A DNA stretch of 43,578 nucleotides from Comamonadaceae bacterium (GCA_947448735.1 CANFOS010000028.1:1-43578), one strand, 5' to 3'; positions 25,271 through 34,164 are shown, counted from the first letter of the stretch. The notes: generated by a model from the letters alone, not told the origin. Numbers and translations: made by a program.

Positions 25271-26281
25271 TTAATCCAGCTTGGCACCAGAGGTTTTGAC
25301 CACAGCCGCCCAGCGCTTGACTTCACCACTGACAAATGTGCCGAACTGCACAGGTGTCATGTTGCCAAACTCAGCCCCATTGCTGGCCCAGATGGCTTTG
25401 AGTTCGTCTGACTTGGCGGCTTTGCCCATTTCATCAACAATGCGCGCCTGCAGCTCGGCAGGCGTGCCCTTGGGTGCCCACACGCCGTACCAGGTGGTGA
25501 CGGTGTAGTCGGGCAGGCCGACTTCAGCAGCGCAAGGTACATCCGGGAAAGCCGGGTTGCGTTTGTTGCCCGAGACCATCAGCGCTTTGATGCGGCCACC
25601 CTTGATGTGCGCCGCCGACGAACCCAGACCGTCGAACATCATGTCGACGTTGCCTGAAATCAGGTCTTGCAACGCGGGGCCGGCCCCCCGGTAAGGGATG
25701 TGGATGATGAAGGTTTTGGTTTGAATTTTGAACAGCTCGCCAGCCAGGTGATGCGACGTGCCGGCGCCGGCAGAACCGTAGTTGAGCTTGGCCGGGTTTT
25801 TGCGCAAAAATTCAATGAACTCTTTGACCGTATTCGCCTCAACCCGCTTGGGGTTCACCACCAGCACTTGGGGCACATTGGCCATCAGCGCGAGCGGCAC
25901 GAAGTCTTTTTCAATGTCGTAGTCGAGCTTGGGGTACATGCTGGGCGCAATGGAGTGGTGCACCGCGCCCATGAACAACGTGTAGCCATCAGGCGCAGCC
26001 TTGGCTGCAATGCTGGCACCCAGCGTGCCGCCCGCGCCACCGCGGTTGTCAATGACCATCGGCCTGCCAGCCTGCTTGGCAAAAAGGGCCGACAAGGGCC
26101 GGGCAAACGCATCGGTACCGCCGCCTGCGGGGAACGGCACGATGAGGGTGACGGGCTTGCTGGGCCAGGTCGATTGTGCGTAGCTGCTGCTATGGCTGCC
26201 AAGCGTCAGCATGGCTGAGCCAGCAGCAGCAGTGCGCAAAATGGTGCGCCGCGTGGCGGTGCGTTGCGAATCAAAGGTCAT
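25271..26281 (-). CDS. Bug-family (TctC-type) periplasmic binding protein
   Basis: A 336-residue tripartite-tricarboxylate receptor. The signal peptide TRRTILRTAAAGSAML contains a twin arginine, so Tat export is possible. The mature part starts WPSKPVTLIVPFPAGGGTDA, the Bug signature, and contains DNRGGAGGTLGA and GSAGAGTSHH. Such proteins bind carboxylates through water-mediated contacts. Its place between malonyl-CoA decarboxylase and synthetase genes suggests malonate or a related dicarboxylate. The TctA/TctB membrane partners are not in the window, so transport would need components elsewhere. Confidence 0.92.
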   Translation of the reverse strand: MTFDSQRTATRRTILRTAAAGSAMLTLGSHSSSYAQSTWPSKPVTLIVPFPAGGGTDAFARPLSALFAKQAGRPMVIDNRGGAGGTLGASIAAKAAPDGYTLFMGAVHHSIAPSMYPKLDYDIEKDFVPLALMANVPQVLVVNPKRVEANTVKEFIEFLRKNPAKLNYGSAGAGTSHHLAGELFKIQTKTFIIHIPYRGAGPALQDLISGNVDMMFDGLGSSAAHIKGGRIKALMVSGNKRNPAFPDVPCAAEVGLPDYTVTTWYGVWAPKGTPAELQARIVDEMGKAAKSDELKAIWASNGAEFGNMTPVQFGTFVSGEVKRWAAVVKTSGAKLD

Positions 26282-26303
26282 TTTTGTCTCCTGTCATGAT
26301 TGT

Positions 26304-27731
26304 TTAAATATACAAGTCTTCTATCGCTTTCGATACAGGAATTTTCCCCTGCGCCAGCATCGCACGGTGCTTGTCCAGCCGCTTGAGGTCATACAGGTAA
26401 TTGACCATCAGACCATACGACTGCTTGATGCCCTTGCCCGATGGGTCTCCTGCCCAGTTCAGCCTTTCGACCCGCGCGCCATTGCCCAAATGGAATTTGG
26501 CCACAGCGTCCAGCGGCTTGCCACCGGCCGTTTCGCGCCCCAAGTAAATGGCGGCTTGCTGCAGCAACGACAGCTTGAGCGGTGATTTGTCGCTCAAACT
26601 CAAAACATCGGTTTCCTGCAACTGGCTGGCCAGCTCCGGCATGCTTTTTCCGAGCCAAGCGCGCAAGCCAGGTATGGGCGACAGCGTGACGAAAGTTTTG
26701 AGCTTGGGGAACTCATCCTTCAATGTGTCGACCACCCGCTTGATGAGCGAGTCACCAAAGCTGACGCCTCGCAGCCCCGCCTGCGTGTTGCTGATGGAGT
26801 AAAAGATGGCGGTGGTGGCCAGGTTCAAGTCTTCCAGATCGGCTGACTCGTCCAGCAGTGGTGTGATGCAGCCCGCCATGTCGTGCGTTAAAGCCACCTC
26901 GACAAATATCAGCGGGTCGTCTGGCAGGCGCGGGTGAAAAAATCCGTAGCAACGACGGTCGGAATCCAATCGGTTTTTGACGTCTGACCAGCTCTTGATG
27001 TCATGCACCGCCTCGTACTTGATGAGCTTTTCAATCAGCGAAGCAGGCGAGTCCCAACTGAGGCGACGCAGGTCCAGAAAACCCACGTCAAACCAGGTGG
27101 AAAACATGTATTCCATTTCCACATCCAGCGCAGCCAGACGTTTGTCGCCTTTGAGGTGCGGCAGCATGTCGGCCCGCAAATTGACCAAAAAGCGAATGCC
27201 TTCCGGGAAGGCACTGAAGCGCTGCAGCAAGCGCCTGCGAGGCGACACGGTCGCACGGCGATAGCGCACTTCTGCCACCGCTTCATCGGGTGTCCCCACG
27301 GCAGCGGCAAACTGGGCCTGTGCGGCCTGGGTCTTTTGCACATCAGCGACAAACTGCTCACTCATGAGGAGCCACATGTCGCGCCGCTCGTTGGCCGCAG
27401 CCTGGGCGTACCACAGGGCCACACCCTTGGCACGCAAGCCGCCTTCTACCTCGCTGACCTGCGGATCGATGACGGCACGCAGCTCTTGCAGCGTGCGGCG
27501 CAGGACACGCGGTGACAGGGCTTCTTCCTTTTTTCGCAGGGTCGCTTTCAGGCGGTCACGGGTGCTGCGGCCAGTTGGCAAAGCTTCGGCATGTGCTATT
27601 TTTTTGGAAGCTTCCAGCCCTTTTATTTTTTGGTCTGCAGCCAATTTTGATGCCTTTTTTTCGTTGTTTTCGATGCTCTTTTTGCCTGCAAGACGTGAAA
27701 CGCCGCGGTTCAGCCAGTCGGGTGGGCTCAT
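26304..27731 (-). CDS. mcd: Malonyl-CoA decarboxylase
   Basis: A 475-residue enzyme converting malonyl-CoA to acetyl-CoA and CO2. The helical N-terminal domain spans about residues 60-180. The catalytic GNAT-like domain carries PLIFVEVALTHDMA, FVTLSPIPGLRAWL and FHLGNGARVERLNWAGD, all typical of MLYCD/MatA; the C-terminus GKGIKQSYGLMVNYLYDL also fits. Residues 26-46 (Lys/Ala-rich) are encoded by a dispersed repeat in the reverse orientation and are not part of the family core. The ATG overlaps the stop of a GntR remnant (ATGA). Confidence 0.93.
   Translation of the reverse strand: MSPPDWLNRGVSRLAGKKSIENNEKKASKLAADQKIKGLEASKKIAHAEALPTGRSTRDRLKATLRKKEEALSPRVLRRTLQELRAVIDPQVSEVEGGLRAKGVALWYAQAAANERRDMWLLMSEQFVADVQKTQAAQAQFAAAVGTPDEAVAEVRYRRATVSPRRRLLQRFSAFPEGIRFLVNLRADMLPHLKGDKRLAALDVEMEYMFSTWFDVGFLDLRRLSWDSPASLIEKLIKYEAVHDIKSWSDVKNRLDSDRRCYGFFHPRLPDDPLIFVEVALTHDMAGCITPLLDESADLEDLNLATTAIFYSISNTQAGLRGVSFGDSLIKRVVDTLKDEFPKLKTFVTLSPIPGLRAWLGKSMPELASQLQETDVLSLSDKSPLKLSLLQQAAIYLGRETAGGKPLDAVAKFHLGNGARVERLNWAGDPSGKGIKQSYGLMVNYLYDLKRLDKHRAMLAQGKIPVSKAIEDLYI
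27595..27654 (+). repeat. Dispersed AT-richer repeat, copy E (inside mcd)
   Basis: On the plus strand it starts GCTATTTTTTTGGAAGCTTC and ends CCAATTTTGATGCC; TTGGTCTGCAGCCAATTTTG is the best-conserved block. It lies antisense to mcd and encodes residues 26-46 of that protein without a stop. It aligns with copies at 1743, 21562, 32709 and 42332. Confidence 0.75.
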
Positions 27732-27856
27732 GATGCAAAACTCGCTTGCTGACCATGCAGTTGGCGCAGCGCCTCTGGCTGACGCCTCGGGCGCGTATGC
27801 ATGGCCGCTTCGGCACCCTGACTGTCACGGCTTTTCAGGTCGGCAAACACCGTCAT
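27728..27856 (-). pseudogene. C-terminal remnant of a GntR-family (MatR-like) regulator
   Basis: A 42-codon frame, MTVFADLKSRDSQGAEAAMH onwards, ending in TGA that overlaps the mcd ATG. The pattern 'A-x-x-x-R-D-x-x-x-A-x-x-A-M-x-x-H' is the last helix pair of the FCD ligand domain of GntR regulators. The rest of the gene is not present: the frame upstream has no recognisable GntR residues. A matR gene stands in this position in other malonate operons, so this is probably the stump of the lost local regulator. Identification from a short stretch; moderate certainty. Confidence 0.55.
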
Positions 27857-28064
27857 GCGCCCTGGCCGGCTTTGCGCAGAGGGGTGTTGGCAACTTCTTG
27901 ATGCGGAGAGTTTTGGACCAGACGCATGGTGCTTGTGTGATCAGTTCGCTTGGTTATTTCGCAACATTACAAGTAATGATATTAACTTACGCCAATCAAT
28001 CAGCCCCAAAAACGCTCGCCCATACGCAGTGGGACTGGTTGACGACCGCGCAGCAGTCCGTTCG
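27857..28064. other. Gene-free stretch between the malonate operon and the transglutaminase gene
   Basis: About 210 bases without a supported gene. It contains an AT-rich patch (ACATTACAAGTAATGATATT, starting near 27963) with the small dyad ATTAC/GTAAT, a possible promoter or regulator site for mcd. It is the likely scar of the missing GntR regulator. Confidence 0.4.
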
Positions 28065-28883
28065 TCAAACCGGCTCAATCGTGATGGTCACCGTCATCGA
28101 TTCTTCGCCGCCCCCGCGGCGTACCCCCTTGGCAGGTGGGCAGGCGTTGTAGTCGCCGCCCATGGCCAGCCGAATGTGGCGCTCGTCTGTCAGGCAGGCG
28201 TGGGTCACGTCGATGCTGACCCAGCGGCGTGTGGCCACGTCCAGGCAAACGTCCGCCCAAGCGTGGCTGGCCAGGTCAGGCTCGTTGGCGGCGTAAAAGT
28301 AACCACTGACGTAACGCGCCGGGTAACCCAGGCTGCGGCAGATGGCGACCATCACATGGGCCTGGTCCTGGCACACGCCCTTGCCAGCATTGAAGGCCTC
28401 CAGTGCGGTCGTCGAGACGTTTGAGCTGCCCGTCTCGTAGCGAATGGCGTGCATCACGCCCTGGCTCAAGGCCAGCAGCGCCTGCAAATCGGCGGTGCCA
28501 TCAACGCTTGGCGAGATGAACTGCTTGCCGAAGGCGGCCAGCGTCCAGTGTGGTTTAGCCAGCGGTGTGCCGCGCAGAAAAAAATACGGATGCGGCAGTG
28601 ATTCAACATCGGTGAACTCAGCCACGCCAAGCGTTTGCACATCGCCAGCCGCATTCACCAGACTCCAGCGCACGTTGTCGGTCTCGGTGCCGACAAAGGT
28701 GTACGACTCGATCGTGTTGCCGAATGCATCGCGTTGTTTGAACAGCTTTTCAGGAGCGCCCACACTCCAGAAATTGACCGTTTGCGCAGGGCCAGACTGC
28801 GGCGTGAGGCACAGCGTTTGCAGGGCGTACAGGAGCGGCTCCGTGTAACGGTAATCCGTCGTGTGTTTGACGTGAAGTTTCAA
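28065..28883 (-). CDS. Transglutaminase-like protein of the alpha-E/ATP-grasp cluster
   Basis: A 272-residue cytoplasmic protein. The bacterial transglutaminase N-terminal domain begins MKLHVKHTTDYRYTEPLLYA, and the papain-like core carries the triad Cys171 (GKGVCQDQAH), His207 (ASHAWADV) and Asp225 (SIDVTH). It could cleave or form isopeptide bonds at glutamine. The ATG overlaps the alpha-E stop (ATGA), so the three genes ATP-grasp, alpha-E and transglutaminase form one coupled unit. In many genomes a proteasome-like peptidase gene follows; here it does not. Confidence 0.92.
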   Translation of the reverse strand: MKLHVKHTTDYRYTEPLLYALQTLCLTPQSGPAQTVNFWSVGAPEKLFKQRDAFGNTIESYTFVGTETDNVRWSLVNAAGDVQTLGVAEFTDVESLPHPYFFLRGTPLAKPHWTLAAFGKQFISPSVDGTADLQALLALSQGVMHAIRYETGSSNVSTTALEAFNAGKGVCQDQAHVMVAICRSLGYPARYVSGYFYAANEPDLASHAWADVCLDVATRRWVSIDVTHACLTDERHIRLAMGGDYNACPPAKGVRRGGGEESMTVTITIEPV

Positions 28884-29842
28884 GTGGTTGCAGGCACCAA
28901 AAACTCACGACTCAGGTGGGCGCCCAGTTCGTTGACGCGGTCGAGAAACTGGGTCAAAAAAGCGTGCAGGCCGTTGGCCAGAATCTCGTCGATGCGGGCA
29001 AACTGCAGGTCTGAACGCAGCTTGCCTGCGCGGCGACGGGTTTCGCTGTTGCCGTCGCTGGTCACCATGGCCAGGTTGCTCATCACTTCGTTCAGGCAAC
29101 CCAGCAACGAACGCGGCATGTCGGGGCGCAGAATCAACAACTCAGCGACCCGCTCGGGTTTGATCACGTCACGGTAGACCTTGCGATAAATCTCAAAGCC
29201 CGAGACGCTGCGCAAAATCGAACTCCAGTGATAAAAGTCGAACTCTTGGTCTTTGGCCGTGGCCTGTCCCAGAAAGTCGCTTTGCACGGCATGAAACTTC
29301 ACGTCAACCAGACGAGCCGTGTTGTCAGCCCTTTCCAGAAAAGTACCCAGCCGCAAAAAGTGAAAAGCCTCGTCTTGCAGCATGGTGCCGGCAGTCACGC
29401 CGCGCGACAGGTGCGAGCGAAACTTGACCCACTCAAAAAACTGCGAGGGGTCACGCTCAAAATCACCGGCATTGAGTTTGCGAAACACTTCGAGGTAAGT
29501 CTGGTTTTCTGTTTCCCACACTTCAGTCGTCAGCGTGCCGCGCACAGCGCGTGCGTTTTCACGGGCGTTTTTAAGGCACGAGATGATGCTGGACGGATTT
29601 TCTTCATCGCGCACCATGAAGTCCATCACATCGCGCGGCAAGATCGCTTGGCCGTACTTGGCGGTGTAAGCAGGCTTGAGCTCGCTGATCGTCAGCAAGC
29701 CTTCCCAACCGACCAGTGCAGCGCCAGCCGACTGCGGCAACATGGATGTCTGGTAGTTCACGTCGAGCATGCGCGCGGTGTTTTCGGCACGCTCGGTATA
29801 GCGGGACATCCAAAATAAATGATCAGCCGTTCTTGACAACAT
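28880..29842 (-). CDS. Alpha-E domain protein
   Basis: A 320-residue helical protein. MLSRTADHLFWMSRYTERAE is the canonical alpha-E start, and later FLRLGTFLERADNTARLVDV repeats the R-x-E-R-A-(D/E)-N pattern. Alpha-E proteins always accompany circularly permuted ATP-grasp enzymes and transglutaminases in predicted peptide-ligation systems; their biochemical role is not established. It begins 2 bp after the ATP-grasp stop and overlaps the transglutaminase start. Confidence 0.93.
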   Translation of the reverse strand: MLSRTADHLFWMSRYTERAENTARMLDVNYQTSMLPQSAGAALVGWEGLLTISELKPAYTAKYGQAILPRDVMDFMVRDEENPSSIISCLKNARENARAVRGTLTTEVWETENQTYLEVFRKLNAGDFERDPSQFFEWVKFRSHLSRGVTAGTMLQDEAFHFLRLGTFLERADNTARLVDVKFHAVQSDFLGQATAKDQEFDFYHWSSILRSVSGFEIYRKVYRDVIKPERVAELLILRPDMPRSLLGCLNEVMSNLAMVTSDGNSETRRRAGKLRSDLQFARIDEILANGLHAFLTQFLDRVNELGAHLSREFLVPATT

Positions 29843-29844
29843 GA

Positions 29845-31365
29845 TTACTTGCCCCCTTGCGATTGCGATTGCGATTGCGATTGCGATTGCGATTGCGATT
29901 GCGATGGCATTGGTACGTCAGCCTCCAGAACCCAGGTGTCTTTGGTACCGCCGCCTTGCGATGAATTGACCACCAGCGAGCCGTCTTTGAGCGCCACGCG
30001 GGTCAGGCCGCCGGGCACCATTTGCACGTCCTTGCCGCTCAAGACAAAGGGCCGCAGGTCAATGTGGCGCGGGGCAATGCCGCTTTCCACATAGGTGGGG
30101 CAGGTTGACAGGCTCAGGGTGGGCTGTGCGATGTAGCCTGACGGGTTGGCCAGCAGGGCCGCCCGAAAGTCCTCGATCTCGGCCTGGGTCGACGCAGGCC
30201 CGACCAGCATGCCGTAGCCGCCCGCGCCATGGACTTCCTTGACGACCAAGTCTTTCAAGTTGGCCAGTGTGTATTTCAGGTCATCGGGGTTGCGGCACAT
30301 GTAGGTCGGCACGTTTTTCAGAATCGGCTTTTCGCCCAGATAAAACTCGATCATCTTTGGCACGTAGGGGTAGATGGATTTGTCGTCGGCCACGCCAGTG
30401 CCGATGGCATTGCACAGCGCTACGTTGCCACTGCGGTACACATTGAGCAAGCCCGCACAACCCAGTGTGGACGTGGGTTTGAAAGCCAGCGGGTCCAGAA
30501 AATCGTCATCGACCCGGCGGTAAATCACATCGACCCGTTTGGGGCCGCGCGTGGTGCGCATGTACACAAAATTGTCTTTGACAAACAGGTCCTGCCCCTC
30601 GACCAGTTCAATGCCCATTTGCTGCGCCAAAAAGGCGTGCTCAAAATAGGCGGAGTTGTACATGCCAGGCGTCAAGACAACCACAGTGGGGTCGGCCGTG
30701 GCGGGCGGCGCAGACGCACGCAGTGTTTCAAGTAACAAGTCGGGATAGTGGGCGACCGGGGCGACCCTGTTCTGACTGAACAGCTCAGGGAAGAGCCGCA
30801 TCATCATTTTGCGGTCTTCCAGCATGTAGCTGACGCCGCTGGGCACGCGCAGGTTGTCTTCCAGCACGTAGTACTCGCCATTGCCACTGGCGTCAGGCGC
30901 ACGAACAATGTCAATGCCGCTGATGTGCGAGTAAATATTGCCCGGCACATCAACGCCCATCATCTCGGGGCGGAACTGGGCGTTTTGAAAGATTTGCTCG
31001 GACGGCACGATGCCAGCCTTCAAAATCTCCTGACCGTGGTAGACGTCATGAATGAAGCGGTTCAGGGCTGCCACACGCTGCACTAGGCCCTTTTCCATGC
31101 TGGCCCACTCGTGCGCCGGGATGATGCGGGGAATCAAGTCGAACGGAATCAGCCGCTCGGTGCCCCCATTTCCCGTTCCTGCGTCTTCGTCCTTGGCGCC
31201 ATAAACTGCAAATGTGATGCCGACGCGCCGGAAAATCATTTCGGCTTCTTCACGCCGTGCCTGCATGGAGGCGTCTGGCTGACGCCGCAGCCAGTTGCTG
31301 TACAACTGGTAATGCGCCCGCACCTGTTCGGCAGATAGGTTCATTTCATCAAACATCGGCAACAT
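29845..31365 (-). CDS. Circularly permuted ATP-grasp (type 2) protein with Ser-Gln tail
   Basis: A 506-residue predicted ATP-dependent carboxylate-amine ligase. Family landmarks are YVLEDNLRVPSGVSYMLEDR, PDLLLETLRASAP, VVLTPGMYNSAYFEHAFLAQ, YRRVDDDFLDPL and VKEVHGAGGYGMLVGP. Such enzymes are proposed to join amino acids to a peptide or protein end. The body ends at about residue 485; the tail is eight Ser-Gln pairs followed by GGK, encoded by a pure 6-bp tandem repeat. It heads the minus-strand unit, with an 83-bp gap to comEC. Confidence 0.93.
   Translation of the reverse strand: MLPMFDEMNLSAEQVRAHYQLYSNWLRRQPDASMQARREEAEMIFRRVGITFAVYGAKDEDAGTGNGGTERLIPFDLIPRIIPAHEWASMEKGLVQRVAALNRFIHDVYHGQEILKAGIVPSEQIFQNAQFRPEMMGVDVPGNIYSHISGIDIVRAPDASGNGEYYVLEDNLRVPSGVSYMLEDRKMMMRLFPELFSQNRVAPVAHYPDLLLETLRASAPPATADPTVVVLTPGMYNSAYFEHAFLAQQMGIELVEGQDLFVKDNFVYMRTTRGPKRVDVIYRRVDDDFLDPLAFKPTSTLGCAGLLNVYRSGNVALCNAIGTGVADDKSIYPYVPKMIEFYLGEKPILKNVPTYMCRNPDDLKYTLANLKDLVVKEVHGAGGYGMLVGPASTQAEIEDFRAALLANPSGYIAQPTLSLSTCPTYVESGIAPRHIDLRPFVLSGKDVQMVPGGLTRVALKDGSLVVNSSQGGGTKDTWVLEADVPMPSQSQSQSQSQSQSQSQGGK
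29857..29904. repeat. Eight perfect TTGCGA tandem units encoding a Ser-Gln tail
   Basis: Forty-eight bases of uninterrupted TTGCGA (minus strand TCGCAA, Ser-Gln). Because the unit is 6 bp, slippage changes tail length by two residues per unit without breaking the frame. It ends 9 bp before the stop codon region. Confidence 0.97.
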
Positions 31366-31448
31366 GGGCTTTATCTCCGTCAGCGTTCACTGTCTCGTCT
31401 GCCTAGAGCTTAGCAAGTAATGCGCCAGAAAATAGGCCTGCTGTGCTT

Positions 31449-34139
31449 TTATTGAGCCTCTTTGATGACGGTGTGTTGCCAGTAGCGCCTGCTCAGTTCA
31501 CGCTCGCACAGCACTTTTTGGGGCTGGCTGCTCTGCCAGGCCGCTGCGCCGCAGCCGGGTGATTGGATGACAGTGATGTTGCGTTCGCGGTAACGCGCCA
31601 GCACGGAATCCACCGGGTGGTTGAAGCGGTTTCGGTAACCAGCTTGCGCCAAGGCAAACTGCGGCTGCACCGCATCTAAAAACGCCCCAGTGGACGATGT
31701 TTTGCTGCCATGGTGCGGCACCAGCAAAAAATCAGATTTAAGGCGCAGTTTCATGTCAGGATTGCCGACCAGCCGCAACTCTTGCGCGGCCTCCAGATCA
31801 CCGGCCAGCAACGCGGTTTGCACACCGTTTGAGATGCGCAGCACGCAGCTCATGGCGTTTGATTTTGTGGGGCTTTCGTAGTCAGCAGGCAGTGGATGCA
31901 GCACCTCAAAGTCAACCCCGTCCCAGGCCCAAGATTGCCCGGCCAGGCAGCGCTCAGACTTGCGCACCGCCTGCAGTTCGTGGCCGTCTTCAATCGAACT
32001 GACAAGCCGGGCCTGCGGCTGCATGGCCAGCACCGCCGGCGCGCCGCCAATATGGTCGCTGTCGCGGTGGCTCAACATCAAAATGTCGATGTTCTCCCCA
32101 AGAGCCCTGAGCAGCGGCACCAACACCCGGTTGCCAGCATCGCTTTCGCGCGAAAATTTGGGCCCGGTGTCGTACACCATGCTGTGGGTGGCGGTGCGCA
32201 CGATCAGCGCATTGCCCTGCCCAATATCGGCCCCCAGTACCTCAAACTGGCCGGTAGCTGGACGCAGCGGCTGCCACAGCAAAACCGGCAGCAACAGCGG
32301 CACGCCCAGCGCCCGCCAATGCAGCGGCAGGCGCATGACCAGCAGCGCACCGCCCACCACGCCAGCCATGGCACACCACAGCGGCGCCGCAGCCACGCTG
32401 ACGGTGGCCCATGACAGGCTGGCAAGCCACTGCAAACCCAGGCTCAAACCCTGCGTGGCCAGCGCAGCAGCATCCCACAGCGGCGCCCACAGCACGCCTG
32501 CCATCGCCAGCGGCGTCACCACCAGCGTGACCCAGGGGATGGCCACAGCATTGGCCAGCAGCCCCACCAGCGAGACCTGGTTGAACAGCAACAGCGACAG
32601 CGGCGTGAGCGCCAGGGTGATGACCCATTGCTCGCGAGCAGCGGATGCCAAATGGGCAGCGATCCTTGCAGCCCCTGTTCTGAAACCGTCCGTTTTGGCT
32701 CGCGTGAAGGCGTCATTTCGGTCTCCAGGCCAATGATTGCCTGGGCTAACAGCTCCTGAATCAGGAGCATTTTTTTGATCTGAACCCCTTGCAAAGTCGC
32801 CCCCACGCTCGCTCACTTCGGGGAACGCCCTGCCCGCCAAGGGGTCGTCTTTGCCTTGGGGCGGCCCGGTGGCAAACAGCACCCCCACCGCCACAAAAGA
32901 CAGCCAAAACCCGGCTTGCATCAGCGCCCACGGGCTCAGCGCCACCACCACAGCCATCGCCTGCAGCCACACCATCGGCCAGGGCCACTGCTTGCCGCTT
33001 TGTCGTAGAACAACGACGGTGGCCAGCATCCAGATGGTGCGCTGTGCCGGCACACCCCAGCCAGCAAACAGCGCATAGCCAGCGGCCAACAACAAACCGC
33101 CCCAAGCCCCCGCGCTGCTGGCCGGCAGCGCCAGGCAAAGCACAGGGCTCAAGCGGGCAGAACGCCGCCACAGCCAGCCGATCACCAGCGACGCAACCCA
33201 GGCAAACATGGTGATGTGAAGGCCTGAAATGCTCATCAAATGCGCCACGCCTGTGGCCCTGAAAACATCCCAGTCAGCGCGTTCAATCGCGTTTTGGTCG
33301 CCTACCACCAGGGCGGCGAGCACCCCAGCGATTTTGCGGTCGTCAACCTGCGCAAAGATAGCCTCCCGCACGGACTGGCGGGCGCGCTCGACCGGGTGTG
33401 TCCAGCTCGCTCCCAGCTTTTTGGGCGGCGCGTCGCTTTTGCTGGCGCGAACATAACCGGTGGCCTGAATGCCCTGCTCCCAGAGCCAGAGTTCGTAGTC
33501 AAAACCGTGCGGGTTGCTGTTGCCATGCGGCGCTTTCAGTCGCACCGTCATTTGCCAGCGGTCACCGGCACGCAGCACCTGCGGTTGGCGCTGCAACTCG
33601 AGTGAAAACTCGTCGGGTTCGGTATCACCCTCTGGCGCCGGCTGAACTGTTGCGGGTCGTGTGCCAAAACCGGCATACCAGCCCAGCGCAATTTGTGGCG
33701 GCAAGCTGACGTTTTCGCCCTTGAGTCGCGCCGAGCTGACCGCCAGGCGAAACCGCACGCCGTCTTCGCCAAACTGCGGCATGGCCACAACCTGGCCCGT
33801 CACGTCAATGTCCCGACCTTCGAGCAGAGGGTTCAGTGCCGAGGCGCTGTAGACACTGGCGCGCAAGCCCGTCAGGGCAAAACCCACACTGGCAGACAGC
33901 GCAAACGCCAGTATCAGCCCCGGCCAGAGCAGCCTGACCCGCCACAACAACAGGCCAAGGCCAGCCAGCGAAGTGACCACCCAAACGGCGTAATTCACAC
34001 GTTCAAACAGCTCAACCTGATGAAGCTGCACCGCCACCCCCGCCACAAAGCCCAGCAGCAAGCCCGCCAGCAAGCGGGCGGGCCGAATGTGCCTGTGTGA
34101 TGTGAATGCGTCTGTCACGAAGCCCTTTTTTGTCGCCAT
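31449..34139 (-). CDS. comEC: ComEC/Rec2 competence channel protein
   Basis: About 896 residues. The N-terminal soluble domain (OB-fold type) is followed by the competence membrane domain with VAHLMSISGLHITMFAWVAS, and a C-terminal MBL-fold domain with LSHRDSDHIGGAPAV and LVPHHGSKTSS. It carries single-stranded DNA across the inner membrane in natural transformation. Two dispersed repeats are inserted in frame in the membrane domain (about residues 426-477), adding about 50 hydrophilic residues between helices. The ATG at 34139 is used; a TTG at 34166 is possible, and neither has a clear ribosome site. Confidence 0.9.
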   Translation of the reverse strand: MATKKGFVTDAFTSHRHIRPARLLAGLLLGFVAGVAVQLHQVELFERVNYAVWVVTSLAGLGLLLWRVRLLWPGLILAFALSASVGFALTGLRASVYSASALNPLLEGRDIDVTGQVVAMPQFGEDGVRFRLAVSSARLKGENVSLPPQIALGWYAGFGTRPATVQPAPEGDTEPDEFSLELQRQPQVLRAGDRWQMTVRLKAPHGNSNPHGFDYELWLWEQGIQATGYVRASKSDAPPKKLGASWTHPVERARQSVREAIFAQVDDRKIAGVLAALVVGDQNAIERADWDVFRATGVAHLMSISGLHITMFAWVASLVIGWLWRRSARLSPVLCLALPASSAGAWGGLLLAAGYALFAGWGVPAQRTIWMLATVVVLRQSGKQWPWPMVWLQAMAVVVALSPWALMQAGFWLSFVAVGVLFATGPPQGKDDPLAGRAFPEVSERGGDFARGSDQKNAPDSGAVSPGNHWPGDRNDAFTRAKTDGFRTGAARIAAHLASAAREQWVITLALTPLSLLLFNQVSLVGLLANAVAIPWVTLVVTPLAMAGVLWAPLWDAAALATQGLSLGLQWLASLSWATVSVAAAPLWCAMAGVVGGALLVMRLPLHWRALGVPLLLPVLLWQPLRPATGQFEVLGADIGQGNALIVRTATHSMVYDTGPKFSRESDAGNRVLVPLLRALGENIDILMLSHRDSDHIGGAPAVLAMQPQARLVSSIEDGHELQAVRKSERCLAGQSWAWDGVDFEVLHPLPADYESPTKSNAMSCVLRISNGVQTALLAGDLEAAQELRLVGNPDMKLRLKSDFLLVPHHGSKTSSTGAFLDAVQPQFALAQAGYRNRFNHPVDSVLARYRERNITVIQSPGCGAAAWQSSQPQKVLCERELSRRYWQHTVIKEAQ
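32709..32776 (-). repeat. Dispersed AT-richer repeat, copy D (inside comEC)
   Basis: On the minus strand it runs from AAAAAAATGCTCCTGATTC through GGAGCTGTTAGCCCAGGC and ATTGGCCTGG to GAAATGACGCC. It contains a perfect palindrome, GCTCCTGA-A-TCAGGAGC (32752-32768), and a stem CCAGGC/GCCTGG. It lies 20 bp from the GC-rich repeat at 32796. Confidence 0.7.
32796..32864 (-). repeat. Dispersed GC-rich 69-bp repeat (inside comEC)
   Basis: On the minus strand it starts CCGCCCCAAGG and ends AGCGTGGGGGCGAC. It matches the 69-bp element at 36931..36999 in length and at both ends, with a diverged middle. It is read as PPQG...RGGD, the same frame as the other copy. Confidence 0.85.
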
Positions 34140-34164
34140 GCAGCGCAAGCATGACCGAATGTTC

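Noticed and set aside
29857..29904. CRISPR or direct-repeat array
   Set aside because: The unit is 6 bp without spacers and is coding; it is a microsatellite.
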